A stretch of DNA of 64,000 nt, taken from positions 1-64,000 of the forward strand of contig NZ_MAQA01000011.1 in NCBI RefSeq assembly GCF_001692445.1, given 5' to 3'. The stretch is from Oerskovia enterophila. GTDB taxonomy: Bacteria > Actinomycetota > Actinomycetes > Actinomycetales > Cellulomonadaceae. Positions 43,983 through 54,504 of this stretch are shown piece by piece (within the stretch, counting starts at the first letter, position 1; the number at the start of each line of letters is the position of its first letter). The translations under genes were made by a program, and so were the position numbers. The notes under the pieces are model-generated. The model saw nothing but the letters and a program-made list of their open reading frames with translations, had not been told where the DNA came from and made no database searches.

Positions 43983-44813
43983 ATGGACCTCTTCCTCGTG
44001 GTGGCCCCCGTGTTCGGCACCAACTGCACGCTCGTCGTGCCGGGCCCCGAGGGAACGCTGCCCGACGACGTCGCGCGCCCCTGCGTGATCGTCGACGCAG
44101 GAGCCGGGGTCGTCCCGGGCGTCGTGGAGCTCGTGCGCGAGCAGGGGCTCGCGCCTCGCGCGGTCCTGGCCACGCACGGGCACGCCGACCACACCTGGGA
44201 CGCGGCGGAGCTGTGCGCGCTCTACGGCGTCCCGTTCTGGATCCACGCGGCAGATGCCTACCGGCTCGCCGACCCTCTGGGCACGATCGAGAGCGCCCCG
44301 CCCGCGGGGCCCGACGGCCGGGTCGTGCCCGGCCCCCTGGCCGCGGCGCTCGCCGCGGGCGGGGCACGGGTCGAGGACTACCGGGCTCCGGGCGACGTGC
44401 GCACCTTCGGTACGGCCGGCGAGCCGGGGGCCGGGGCCCGCGAACGGCTCGACCTCGACGGCGTCCTGGTCGACGCCCTGCACGCTCCGGGGCACACCCA
44501 GGGCTCGACGCTCTACCTGCCCGTCGCGCTGGGACCCGACCCGCGCGGCGACGGTGGCACGGCGAACGACGGCGACACAATGAACGACACAGACCGCGGC
44601 GCCCAGGCCGGGGTCGTGCTCGCGGGGGACGTCCTGTTCGCAGGGTCGGTGGGGCGCACCGACCTGCCCGGCGGCGACGGCGAGACCATGCAGCGAACCC
44701 TGCGCGACGTCGTCGGGCGCCTCGACGACGCCCTCCAGGTGGTCCCGGGCCACGGGCCGCTGACCACGATCGGCCGCGAGCGCCGGACCAACCCGTACCT
44801 GCGCGGTCTGTGA
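43983..44813 (+). CDS. MBL-fold metallo-hydrolase (glyoxalase II-like)
   Basis: 276 residues. The zinc motif is THGHADH (His65, His67, Asp69, His70), with the later metal ligands in HAPGHTQGS, LAGDVLF and PGHGPLT. This is a hydroxyacylglutathione-hydrolase-like MBL protein; in thiol-diverse actinobacteria the real substrate may be a mycothiol thioester (inference). A short Asn/Asp-rich insert lies before the GDVLF block. It precedes hisS by 44 bp, a usual actinobacterial arrangement. Confidence 0.88.
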   Translation: MDLFLVVAPVFGTNCTLVVPGPEGTLPDDVARPCVIVDAGAGVVPGVVELVREQGLAPRAVLATHGHADHTWDAAELCALYGVPFWIHAADAYRLADPLGTIESAPPAGPDGRVVPGPLAAALAAGGARVEDYRAPGDVRTFGTAGEPGAGARERLDLDGVLVDALHAPGHTQGSTLYLPVALGPDPRGDGGTANDGDTMNDTDRGAQAGVVLAGDVLFAGSVGRTDLPGGDGETMQRTLRDVVGRLDDALQVVPGHGPLTTIGRERRTNPYLRGL

Positions 44814-44857
44814 GCGGATTGCTCGTCCGGTCCGGGAGTCTGGAAAGATCGGGTCCC

Positions 44858-46255
44858 ATGGCCCGACCTACACCTCTCTCCGGTTTCCCCGAATGGCTCC
44901 CTGCTGGACGCGTCGTGGAGCAGCACGTGCTCGACACGCTGCGTCGCACGTTCGAGCTCCATGGTTTCGCGGGGATCGAGACGCGAGCCGTCGAGCCCCT
45001 GGACCAGCTGCTGCGCAAGGGCGAGACCTCCAAGGAGGTGTACGTGCTGCGCCGGCTCCAGGAGGAGGCGGCGGAGGGGGCCGCGGACGAGCGGTCGGGC
45101 AAGGCCGACAAGCAGCTCGGCCTGCACTTCGACCTGACGGTGCCGTTCGCGCGCTACGTGCTGGAGAACGCCGGTCACCTGGCGTTCCCGTTCAAGCGTC
45201 ACCAGATCCAGAAGGTGTGGCGCGGCGAGCGTCCCCAGGACGGGCGCTTCCGTGAGTTCGTGCAGGCGGACATCGACGTCGTGGGTGCGGGCGAGCTGCC
45301 CTACCACTTCGAGGTCGAGCTGCCGCTGGTCATGGCCGAGGCGCTGGGCGAGCTGCGCGCGATCGGTGTGCCCGAGGTCCGCATCCTGGTGAACAACCGC
45401 AAGGTCGCCGAGGGCTTCTACCGCGGGCTGGGCCTGGACGACGTCGAGGGCGTGCTGCGCAGCATCGACAAGCTCGACAAGATCGGCCCGGACAAGGTCG
45501 GGGCGCTGCTGGTCGCCGAGACGGGCGCGACGCCCGAGCAGGCGGCTGCGTGCCTGGCGCTCGCGGCGATCTCCGGCTCGGACGCGAGCGTCGCGGAGCG
45601 GGTGCGGGCGCTCGCGGTCGGCCACGGCGTGACCTCGGAGCTGCTCGAGGAGGGCCTGCGCGAGCTGTCGGCGCTGATCGACGCGGCGGCCGTGCGGGCG
45701 CCGGGGGTCGTGGTCGCCGACCTCAAGATCGCGCGCGGCCTGGACTACTACACGGGCTCGGTCTACGAGACGGTGCTGGTGGGGCACGAGCAGCTCGGGT
45801 CGATCTGCTCGGGCGGGCGCTACGACACCCTGGCCTCGGACGGTGCGAACACCTACCCGGGGGTGGGGTTGTCGATCGGCGTCTCGCGCCTGGTCTCGCG
45901 CCTGCTGAGCGCGGGCCTGGTCCGCTCGACGCGCTCGGTGCCGAGCGCGGTCGTGGTCGCGGTCACGAGCGAGGAGACGCGTCCCGCGTCGGACGCGGTC
46001 GCGGTGGCGCTGCGTTCGCGGGGCATCCCGGTCGAGGTCGCGCCGAGCGCGGCCAAGTTCGGCAAGCAGATCAAGTTCGCCGACCGGCGCGGCATCCCGT
46101 TCGTGTGGTTCCCCGCGGGGATCGGCGCGGACGGCGAGGTCGTGCCGCACCAGGTCAAGGACATCCGCTCGGGCGAGCAGGTCGCCGCTGACCCGGCGGT
46201 GTGGGCCCCGGCCGAGGAAGACCTGTGGCCGCGGGTGGTGCCCGCGGGGGAGTGA
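44858..46255 (+). CDS. hisS: Histidyl-tRNA synthetase
   Basis: A 465-residue class II synthetase. Motif 2 (FREFVQADIDVVG) and the histidine-specific motifs LKIARGLDYYTGSVYE and GGRYDTL are intact, with a C-terminal anticodon-binding domain (about 360-450). It charges tRNA-His. The variant resembles the longer actinobacterial type with KGETSKEVYVL near the N terminus. ATG 44858 with GGAAAG upstream. A strong terminator follows at 46294-46322. Confidence 0.96.
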   Translation: MARPTPLSGFPEWLPAGRVVEQHVLDTLRRTFELHGFAGIETRAVEPLDQLLRKGETSKEVYVLRRLQEEAAEGAADERSGKADKQLGLHFDLTVPFARYVLENAGHLAFPFKRHQIQKVWRGERPQDGRFREFVQADIDVVGAGELPYHFEVELPLVMAEALGELRAIGVPEVRILVNNRKVAEGFYRGLGLDDVEGVLRSIDKLDKIGPDKVGALLVAETGATPEQAAACLALAAISGSDASVAERVRALAVGHGVTSELLEEGLRELSALIDAAAVRAPGVVVADLKIARGLDYYTGSVYETVLVGHEQLGSICSGGRYDTLASDGANTYPGVGLSIGVSRLVSRLLSAGLVRSTRSVPSAVVVAVTSEETRPASDAVAVALRSRGIPVEVAPSAAKFGKQIKFADRRGIPFVWFPAGIGADGEVVPHQVKDIRSGEQVAADPAVWAPAEEDLWPRVVPAGE

Positions 46256-46293
46256 GCCCGCTGCCTGGGTGCTGACCCGGGTGGGCGCGCGTG

Positions 46294-46322
46294 AGGCCCG
46301 GCAGGGGTTCCCTGCCGGGCCT
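46294..46322 (+). terminator. Terminator after hisS
   Basis: A perfect 13-bp stem AGGCCCGGCAGGG (46294-46306 with 46310-46322) around a three-base GTT loop, 38 bp past the stop. Confidence 0.85.
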
Positions 46323-46567
46323 TGCGCGTATCGATGCTCAGCGGCATTTCGCGCACTTCCCGCTTCCTCGACGGCGTCTCGCTCGCGGGCACGACGATCC
46401 TGCCCGTCACGACGCACGCCATGAGCGGCCTCGGCCGGGCGCCCGAGGTCTACGCGACCCTCGCTCCCGACGCGGTCGTGGGCGAGGGGCTCGCGGTGCG
46501 CGGGGAGCGTGTCGCCGACGCCGGGCCGGAGATCGACCGCTGGGTGCGGGCGGCGGGGATCGGCTGA
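46322..46567 (+). pseudogene. C-terminal remnant of a short-chain dehydrogenase/reductase (SDR)
   Basis: About 80 codons whose product resembles only the tail of actinobacterial SDR proteins: FLDGVSLAGTTILPVTTHAMSGLGRAPEVYATLAP, then VGEGLAVRGERV and a final helix. The Rossmann fold, Tyr-x3-Lys active site and nucleotide loop are absent. The frame begins at TTG right against the hisS terminator with no SD, so the 5' three-quarters appear to have been deleted. An independent small protein is possible but less likely. Confidence 0.55.
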
Positions 46568-46605
46568 GTCGTCCGAGGCGGATCGGGACCGCATCGACAA
46601 CAGCA

Positions 46606-46621
46606 TCGAACATGTGTTCGA
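46606..46621 (+). promoter_or_regulatory. Perfect LexA (SOS) box upstream of the Rv2578c-like gene
   Basis: TCGAACATGTGTTCGA is an exact match to the actinobacterial/Gram-positive SOS box TCGAAC-n4-GTTCGA. It ends eight bases before ATG 46630. A possible promoter (TCGACA 46594-46599, 18-bp spacer, TCGAAT 46618-46623) overlaps it and would give a leaderless transcript. Confidence 0.9.
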
Positions 46622-46629
46622 ATGGTGCG

Positions 46630-47772
46630 ATGAGGTGGGACGGGCAGGCGATCACGGCGGACGACGGCGCGCTGCCCGGGCTCGGCCGCATGGCGGGGCT
46701 CGTGCGGACCGTGCACACCCCGGAGTTCGCCGGGGTCACGTTCCACGAGGTGCTCGCCAAGAGCGCGCTGTCCAAGGTGCCGGGGGAATCCCGCATGCCG
46801 TTCACCTGGACGATCAACCCGTACCGCGGATGCTCCCATGCGTGCTCCTACTGCTTTGCCCGCCCCTCGCACCGCTACCTCGACATGAACCCCGGCGAGG
46901 ACTTCGACAGCCAGATCGTCGTGAAGATGAACGTCGCCGAGGTGCTGCGGGCCGAGCTCGCCAAGCCGTCCTGGGCGGGCGACGCAGTCGCGCTCGGCAC
47001 CAACACCGACCCCTACCAGCGCGCCGAGGGACGCTACCGGCTCATGCCCGGGATCATCGACGCCCTCGAGGCCGCGCGCACGCCGTTCTCGATCCTCACC
47101 AAGGGCACGCTCCTGCGCCGAGACCTCCCGCGCCTTACGCAGGCGGCGCAGAGCGTGGACGTGGGCATCGGGGTCTCCTTGGCCTTCGTCGACGAGGACC
47201 TCCAGCAGGCCGTCGAGCCCGGGACGCCCACGCCGCGCGCCCGCCTCGACCTGATCCGCGCCGCCCGGGGTGCCGGGCTGCCGTGCGGGGTCATGATCGC
47301 CCCGGTCCTGCCGTGGCTCACCGACTCGACCGACCACCTCACGCGCCTGCTCGACGCGGTCCACGAGGCCGGCGCGACCGGCGCCACGGTCCTCCCGCTG
47401 TTCCTCAAGCCCGGCACCCGCGAGTGGTTCATGGCCTGGCTGCGCCGCGACCACCCCGAGCGGGTAGCGGGGTACGAACGCATCTACGCGGGCGGGTCGT
47501 ACGCGAGCCGCGCGTACCGGGACTGGCTGTGGGACCGGGTGCGACCCCTGCTCGTCGAGCGCGGGTTCGCGAGCGCAGGGCACCGCGCCCAGGCGCGCAC
47601 GTCCGGCCACGCCCGGACCGCCTGGCACCCCGAGACCCCCGGCGACAGAGCGCGGCCCGACGAGGGCGACTACCCGGTCGGGAGTCTGGTGACGCAGCAC
47701 CGGGACAGCGGCAGGCCGCCAGGACGCACGGGCACGAGCGCGGCCGCGAGCGCCGAGCAGCTGCTCTTCTAG
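46630..47772 (+). CDS. Rv2578c-family radical SAM protein, SOS-regulated
   Basis: 380 residues. The radical SAM motif is C-x3-C-x2-C: Cys68, Cys72 and Cys75 in YRGCSHACSYCFARPSHRY, similar to the spore photoproduct lyase-like branch. The Rv2578c family label comes from its length and from the segments LGTNTDPYQRAEGRYRLM and FLKPGTREWFMAWL. M. tuberculosis Rv2578c is itself LexA-controlled and DNA-damage inducible. The substrate is unknown; a nucleic-acid repair or modification role is inferred from regulation. A perfect LexA box touches the start region, and no SD is present. Confidence 0.9.
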   Translation: MRWDGQAITADDGALPGLGRMAGLVRTVHTPEFAGVTFHEVLAKSALSKVPGESRMPFTWTINPYRGCSHACSYCFARPSHRYLDMNPGEDFDSQIVVKMNVAEVLRAELAKPSWAGDAVALGTNTDPYQRAEGRYRLMPGIIDALEAARTPFSILTKGTLLRRDLPRLTQAAQSVDVGIGVSLAFVDEDLQQAVEPGTPTPRARLDLIRAARGAGLPCGVMIAPVLPWLTDSTDHLTRLLDAVHEAGATGATVLPLFLKPGTREWFMAWLRRDHPERVAGYERIYAGGSYASRAYRDWLWDRVRPLLVERGFASAGHRAQARTSGHARTAWHPETPGDRARPDEGDYPVGSLVTQHRDSGRPPGRTGTSAAASAEQLLF

Positions 47773-47878
47773 GTTCCCCGCGCGAATCGGGCAAAACCTG
47801 CTATCTTGCCGCCAGTCACACCATGGCGCGGATGCCGATGCCTCGCCGGTGCCCTTGTGATCGGCCGAGGATCCCCGC

Positions 47879-48838
47879 ATGCCCAGGAAGCGCCCGAGCG
47901 CGGCACCGCCGCCCGTGCCCCCGTTGTTCACGACCGAAGAGACCCATCCCGAGATCGCCTCGATGCAGGCCGTGGCAGCCACAGAAGACTGGGCCGCGGT
48001 CGCCGCCCTCCTGGAGGAGCTGAGCCCGGTGGACCGGGACTTCGCCCTGAGGTACCTCTCCGACGTCGAGGGGGTCGAGGGACTGCTGGAGCGGGCCTTG
48101 GAGGACGACCCCCGCGACCCGTTGCTGCGGACCCTCCTCGCCGAGCGATACGTCCACATCGGGTGGGGGATCCGTAGCCGGTACCGCGCCGAGCACGTGT
48201 CTCGCGAACAGTTCGCGCAGTTCCACGACTGGCTGCGCAGAGCCGAGCAGATCCTCCTCGAGGTCTGCGCGGAGCACCCGACCTTCGTCCTCGCGTGGGA
48301 CGTGCGTCTGACGACGGCCCGGGGGCTCGAGCTCGGGCACTCCGAGGCCCGCCGTCGCTACGGACGCTTGGCGTCGCTCGACCCGCACAGCTACGTCGCG
48401 CAGAAGGCGCTGCTCCAGCAGCTGTGCCCCAAGTGGAGCGGGAGCTGGGAGGACGCGCACGGGTTCGCGACCGAGTGCGCGGAGTCTGCCCCCGCCGGCG
48501 CGCCGAACGGGGCGGTCGTGGCGCTCGCGCACATCGAGCACTGGCTCGAGCTGGACCCGCCCGAGAAGGAGAGGTACATGGCGAGCGCTGCCGTCCGTGA
48601 CGACCTCCGCCGGGCGGCTGCGCGGTCCGTGCGGCATCCCGAGCACCGGGAGGACTTCCACTCGGTCGGGGCGCACAACGCGTTCGCCCTGGCCTTCCTG
48701 CTCGGGGACCACGCGGAGGATGCCGCGGCGCACCTCCGGGTGATCGGCAACCGCGCCTCAGGCGCACCGTGGGACTACGTCGACGACCCCGTCACGTACT
48801 TCAGCTACTTCCGTGACGCCGCGCTGGCCGCGGGCTGA
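47879..48838 (+). CDS. Helical (TPR-like) protein of unknown function
   Basis: 319 residues, almost entirely helical, without signal peptide or membrane segment. Repeated two-helix units of about 34 residues (for example WAAVAALLEELSPVDRDFALRYLSD, DPRDPLLRTLLAERYVHIGW, HPTFVLAWDVRLTTARGL) suggest a TPR-like scaffold. I do not recognise the family. GAGGA precedes ATG 47879, and a TATCTT -10-like hexamer lies near 47801-47806. The M16 peptidase gene starts 11 bp after its stop, so the two probably form an operon and may interact. Confidence 0.7.
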   Translation: MPRKRPSAAPPPVPPLFTTEETHPEIASMQAVAATEDWAAVAALLEELSPVDRDFALRYLSDVEGVEGLLERALEDDPRDPLLRTLLAERYVHIGWGIRSRYRAEHVSREQFAQFHDWLRRAEQILLEVCAEHPTFVLAWDVRLTTARGLELGHSEARRRYGRLASLDPHSYVAQKALLQQLCPKWSGSWEDAHGFATECAESAPAGAPNGAVVALAHIEHWLELDPPEKERYMASAAVRDDLRRAAARSVRHPEHREDFHSVGAHNAFALAFLLGDHAEDAAAHLRVIGNRASGAPWDYVDDPVTYFSYFRDAALAAG

Positions 48839-48849
48839 GAGGGATCGAC

Positions 48850-50661
48850 ATGTCCGCACAGATCGACATCGCCGCGCAGGGCACGCAGGAAGAGGTCGTC
48901 GCGGGCGGCCTCGCCGCGCTCGCCTCCGTGGCGCACATGGTCAGCTCCTCGACGGTCGACGGCATCCCGGTGCTGTTCGCGGCGCGTGCGATCGAGCAGG
49001 ACGGGCAGCGCACCGCCGGCCTGTTCTTCCGGGTGGGGAGCGCGGACGAGACGCTCGCGACCGCCGGGATCACCCATCTCGTGGAGCACCTGGCGCTGCA
49101 CGGCCGCCAGCTCGCGGAGGGGCACCACAACGGCGTGACGGCCGAGGGGTACACCCTGTTCCACGTGCACGGGACCGACGAGGAGGTCGTGGCCTATCTC
49201 AACGGCGTGTGCGCGGCGCTCACCGACCTTCCGACGAGCCGGATGGACGTCGAGAAGCAGATCCTGCGGACCGAGGCGCAGCGCCGGGCGGGCGGGCCCT
49301 TCCGCCCCATGCGTCAATGGCGCTACGGCGCTCAGACCTACGGACTGGCCGGGTACGACGAGCTGGGCACCCGCCGGCTCGGCGCCGACGACGTGCGAGC
49401 CTGGGCCGGGGAGCGGTTCACGCGGGACAACGCCGTGCTGTTCGTCACGGGCGACGCGCTTCCTGAGGGGCTGGACCTGTCGCTGCCCTCCGGCGCGCGG
49501 ATCCCGGCACCCACGGCGAGCAGCGCGCTGCCGCAGACTCCGGCGTTCTTCCAGGGGGAGGACGGGCACGTCGTGCTGGACGCCGTCGTGGAGCGGTCGG
49601 CGGCCGCGATCGTGCTGGCGCAGGTCGCTGCGCGCGCACTCTTCCGCGACCTGCGAGAGGTGGGCGGGTACTCGTACACCGCGGACGGCGACTACTCCCG
49701 GCGAGACGCCACGCACGCCACGTTCACGTTGTACGCCGACGCGTTGCCCCAGCAGCAGGGCGCAGTCGTCGGCGGCATGATCGACACCCTTGCCCGGCTC
49801 CGGCTCGGGGTGATCGAGCAGGCCGAGCTCGACGCCGTGCGGGTGCCGCTGCTCAAGTGGCTCGACTCGCCGGATCTTGCGGCTGACCTGCTGCCGACGT
49901 ACGCGCTCGACGTCCTGCTCGAACACCCGGTGAAGACTCCGGAGACGTCTCGGGCCGAGCTCGAGGCCGTCACGGTCGAGGACCTGCGCCGGGTTGCGGA
50001 GGACGTCTGGGCGGGGGCTCTGCTCCAGGTGCCGGGACGGGCCGGGGCCGAGTGGGCGGGCCTGGCCGTCGCGCCGCAGTGGTCGGCGGCCGCTGTCGAG
50101 GGGATCCGCTACCCGCGCGTCGACAACCCGGACGTCGCCCTCGTGATCGGGTTGGCGGGAGTCAGCCTGACGACCCCGGACGGTGCGGCGACGGTCCTCT
50201 TCGAGGATTGCCAGCTCCTGTCGGCGAGACCCGACGGGGCCCGCCATCTGATCGGGGCCGACGGCTTCGCCGTCGCGATCGAGCCCACCCTGCACGTCGG
50301 CCTGAACGGCCCCTCGATCGAGCAGGGCGTTGACGCCCGCGTGCCCGAGCACCTGGTCGCCAGACTCCCCGCCCGTGACCCGCAGGAGATTCCCCAGCCG
50401 CGCCCGCCCACGCAGGACGTGGGTGCACGCGCTGGGATCGGCGGGTGGATCGACCGGCACCTCGACCTGAGCGTGAACCTGCTGCGTCAGGTGTTCCTCG
50501 TCGTGCTCGCGCTCGGGGTGGTCGTCACCCTGCAGACCGAGTTCGTCGGGAGCGCCCTGGTCGTCCTGCTCCTGGTCTGGGGCATCGTGCAGGGAAGCGT
50601 GGGGATCGCGTGGTGGCTCGCCGTGAGAAGGCGGCGTGAGGTGGGTGCGGCACGGAGGTGA
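48850..50661 (+). CDS. Membrane-anchored M16 family metallopeptidase, unusual architecture
   Basis: 603 residues. The inverted zinc motif H-x2-E-H is His76, Glu79, His80 (THLVEHLAL), with the third ligand probably Glu142 in ILRTEAQ. A second, inactive M16-like half follows (about 230-420; LREVGGYSYTADGDYSRRD), then a beta-rich segment (about 425-490; DPD-GARHLIGADGF-type) and two C-terminal transmembrane helices (about 535-590) ending in basic residues. Soluble M16 peptidases cut peptides inside a clamshell; the membrane-anchored tail and beta domain are uncommon. Substrate unknown. Coupled to the preceding helical protein. Confidence 0.85.
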   Translation: MSAQIDIAAQGTQEEVVAGGLAALASVAHMVSSSTVDGIPVLFAARAIEQDGQRTAGLFFRVGSADETLATAGITHLVEHLALHGRQLAEGHHNGVTAEGYTLFHVHGTDEEVVAYLNGVCAALTDLPTSRMDVEKQILRTEAQRRAGGPFRPMRQWRYGAQTYGLAGYDELGTRRLGADDVRAWAGERFTRDNAVLFVTGDALPEGLDLSLPSGARIPAPTASSALPQTPAFFQGEDGHVVLDAVVERSAAAIVLAQVAARALFRDLREVGGYSYTADGDYSRRDATHATFTLYADALPQQQGAVVGGMIDTLARLRLGVIEQAELDAVRVPLLKWLDSPDLAADLLPTYALDVLLEHPVKTPETSRAELEAVTVEDLRRVAEDVWAGALLQVPGRAGAEWAGLAVAPQWSAAAVEGIRYPRVDNPDVALVIGLAGVSLTTPDGAATVLFEDCQLLSARPDGARHLIGADGFAVAIEPTLHVGLNGPSIEQGVDARVPEHLVARLPARDPQEIPQPRPPTQDVGARAGIGGWIDRHLDLSVNLLRQVFLVVLALGVVVTLQTEFVGSALVVLLLVWGIVQGSVGIAWWLAVRRRREVGAARR

Positions 50662-51106
50662 AGAGGCCGCTCCGAGCCAGGTAGCGGGCTCCGTACGTCG
50701 ACGTCCCGTGGCAGGGAGACGTTCGGAGCCCGACCGACGCCGACGACGTCCCGGCGAGGAGTGGGACGGGCCGGACAGCGAAGGAGTCTGGGGCCTCGCT
50801 CTCCGAGGGCTGTGCCCCACGCGGTGGACGTCCGACCATCCCGGGCTCGCGAGCGACCTGTCGTTGGTGGACGAGGTGCCGCGCCGGCTCGGGTTGCCAC
50901 GTGCTGCCAGCGACCAGCGAGGAGCTGCCGAGCGCCCTGGGCTCGAGTGGACCCTGCCTGCGCTCGAGGACGGCGAGGTCGCGGTCCTCGCGTGCGCCGT
51001 CTCCTGGACGCCGTACGACGCGGAGTCGGTGTGGGCCTGGCTGTCCGTGGACGTCGGGCCGGAGTACGTGGTCCGCCACGCGATGCGCCCGGCGCCCGTC
51101 CGCTGA
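50636..51106 (+). CDS. Hypothetical protein overlapping the end of the M16 peptidase gene
   Basis: A 156-codon frame that begins within the last 26 bases of the peptidase gene. The second half (LEWTLPALEDGEVAVLACAVSWTPYDAESVWAWLSVDVG...) has strong actinobacterial codon use and looks like a small beta-rich domain. The first 50 codons are Arg-rich and less convincing, so the real start may be further in. No family recognised. If real, it completes a three-gene unit with the helical protein and the peptidase. Confidence 0.5.
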   Translation: MRWVRHGGEEAAPSQVAGSVRRRPVAGRRSEPDRRRRRPGEEWDGPDSEGVWGLALRGLCPTRWTSDHPGLASDLSLVDEVPRRLGLPRAASDQRGAAERPGLEWTLPALEDGEVAVLACAVSWTPYDAESVWAWLSVDVGPEYVVRHAMRPAPVR

Positions 51107-51133
51107 ACGCGACGTCCCGGCGGACGCCCGCGC

Positions 51134-51601
51134 TCAGTCCTGCGCGAGCCGTGCCGGGAACCCGCCCGTGGCCACGGGGCCCCAGCCGGTGATCGTCACG
51201 CGCAGCAGCGACTTGCCCTGCGCGACCATGGCCCGGCGGTACTCGTCCCAGTCGGGGTGCTCCCCGGCGATCGAGCGGTAGTACTCGACGAGGGGCTCGA
51301 CCGAGTCGGGCAGGTCGATCACCTCGGCCGTGCCGTCGACCTGGACCCAGGCGTCGTCGAAGTCCTCGCCCAGGATGCACAGCGAGGCGGCGGGGTCGCG
51401 CCGCAGGTTCACGGCCTTGGCGCGGTCGGGGTAGGTCGAGACCACGACGCGCCCCTCGCCGTCGACCCCGTACGCGACGGGGCTCATCTGCGGGGCGCCG
51501 CCCGCGCGCCGGGTGAGCAGCACGGCCCGCCGGTTGGCGCGCAGGAACGCGACGAGCTCTGCGCGTCCGATCCGGTCCGTGGTCGCGATCCGCCTGGCCA
51601 T
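51134..51601 (-). CDS. PPOX-class (split-barrel) F420/FMN-dependent oxidoreductase
   Basis: 155 residues with the pyridoxamine-5'-phosphate-oxidase-like split barrel: AELVAFLRANRRAVLLTRRAGGAPQMSPVAYGVDGEGRVVVSTYPDRAKAVNLRRDPAASL in register with F420-dependent PPOX proteins, and AWVQVDGTAEVIDLP after it. The cofactor (F420 or FMN) cannot be fixed from sequence alone. ATG 51601 has AGGAGG at ideal spacing; the frame is open further up without homology. Divergent from aspS. Confidence 0.88.
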   Translation of the reverse strand: MARRIATTDRIGRAELVAFLRANRRAVLLTRRAGGAPQMSPVAYGVDGEGRVVVSTYPDRAKAVNLRRDPAASLCILGEDFDDAWVQVDGTAEVIDLPDSVEPLVEYYRSIAGEHPDWDEYRRAMVAQGKSLLRVTITGWGPVATGGFPARLAQD

Positions 51602-51648
51602 GCGTGCCTCCTGGGGAGAGTTCTCCTGAACGTGGTCCGCCCACAGAC

Positions 51649-51654
51649 TAGACT
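51649..51654 (+). promoter_or_regulatory. Probable -10 element (TAGACT) for aspS
   Basis: TAGACT lies 84 bp before the aspS GTG in the divergent region. A weak TGAACG (51627-51632) is 16 bp upstream. Same hexamer as before pdxS, yajC and rpsD. Confidence 0.5.
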
Positions 51655-51737
51655 CGTCCGCGTGCGTCGTCTGCGCACTCCCCACTCCCATCCCGGGACG
51701 CCACTGTGCGCCCCGGCATGTTCCGGAAGGACTCTCC

Positions 51738-53566
<1,829 letters not shown>

Positions 53567-53570
<4 letters not shown>

Positions 53571-54412
53571 CCGCCCCGGACACCCGCACGCAGGCAAGGA
53601 CGCTGGGAGGCTCGACCGGTCTGACGGACCGGTGGGCCTCCCACCCCTTTGTCCTGACGGACCTCGCGGAGTGGGACGTGCGCGGGGTGTGGCAGGACGA
53701 GCAGGCGTGCGTGCTGAGCGTGGCGCTCGCGGCCCCGGCGGCCGGGATCGAGGGGCCCGACGGCGCCGCTCGCCCCGCGCAGGCCGTCGGCCTGTGGGGC
53801 GTGGGGTCGGCCGGGGCGACGGCGGACCTGCTGGCCCGCGTCGTGGGCTCGGGCGCGATCGGCGACCGTGTGGTCAGCGCGGGGCTGCCGCGCGGGACGC
53901 TCGGCCTCCTGGCGGACCGCGTCGCTGGCGAGGACCTGCCGGCCGTCCTGCGCGACGGCGACGGACGGTCGGTGTCGAGCTGGGACTTCCTCGCCACGCG
54001 CGAGGCCCCCGCCGCCCAGCCGGGCGAGGATCGGGTCGAGGCCCTGACCGGGCCGTCGGCCGCGGCCGAGGTGCGCGCGTGCCTGGACGTCGCGAACCCG
54101 CTCGCGGAGATGAGCCCCGAGGACCCGTGGGCCCGCTGGTGGGGCTGGCGCGACCCGGACGGTGCGTTGCGCGGGGTCGTCGGAGCCCGGCAGGTCGAGC
54201 CGGGCACGCCCTGGGCGCTGGGCAGCATCGCGACCGACCCCGCCTGGCGGGGGCACGGCATCGCCGCGGCCACCACGGCCGTCGTGACCCGGGCCGGGCT
54301 GGCGGAGGCCGGCTGGGTGACCCTGGGCATGTACGCCGACAACGCCGCGGCACGCCGCGTCTACACCCGGCTGGGCTACGCCGTGGTGCAGGAGTTCGAG
54401 AGCCGCCACTGA
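53567..54412 (+). CDS. GNAT family N-acetyltransferase
   Basis: 281 residues. The C-terminal half has the acetyl-CoA motif [24 protein letters not shown], followed by [21 protein letters not shown]. The N-terminal half (about 1-150) is a degenerate, non-catalytic-looking GNAT-like region. Substrate unknown. It begins with GTG overlapping the aspS stop, an operon link that might suggest protection of or action on an aminoacyl product, but this is speculation. Confidence 0.85.
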
Positions 54413-54428
54413 CCCGGCCTGCCATCGG

Positions 54429-54479
54429 GTGCGGAGCTCTCGTGCCACACGCCCGGCGTGTCGCACGAGAGCTCCGCAC
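54429..54479. terminator. Bidirectional terminator between the GNAT and MMPL genes
   Basis: A 17-bp perfect stem GTGCGGAGCTCTCGTGC (54429-54445 with 54463-54479) plus an inner ACACGCC/GGCGTGT stem. Serves both convergent genes. Confidence 0.85.
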
Positions 54480-54504
54480 TCGACGGAGCAGGGGGCAGCG
54501 CCGG

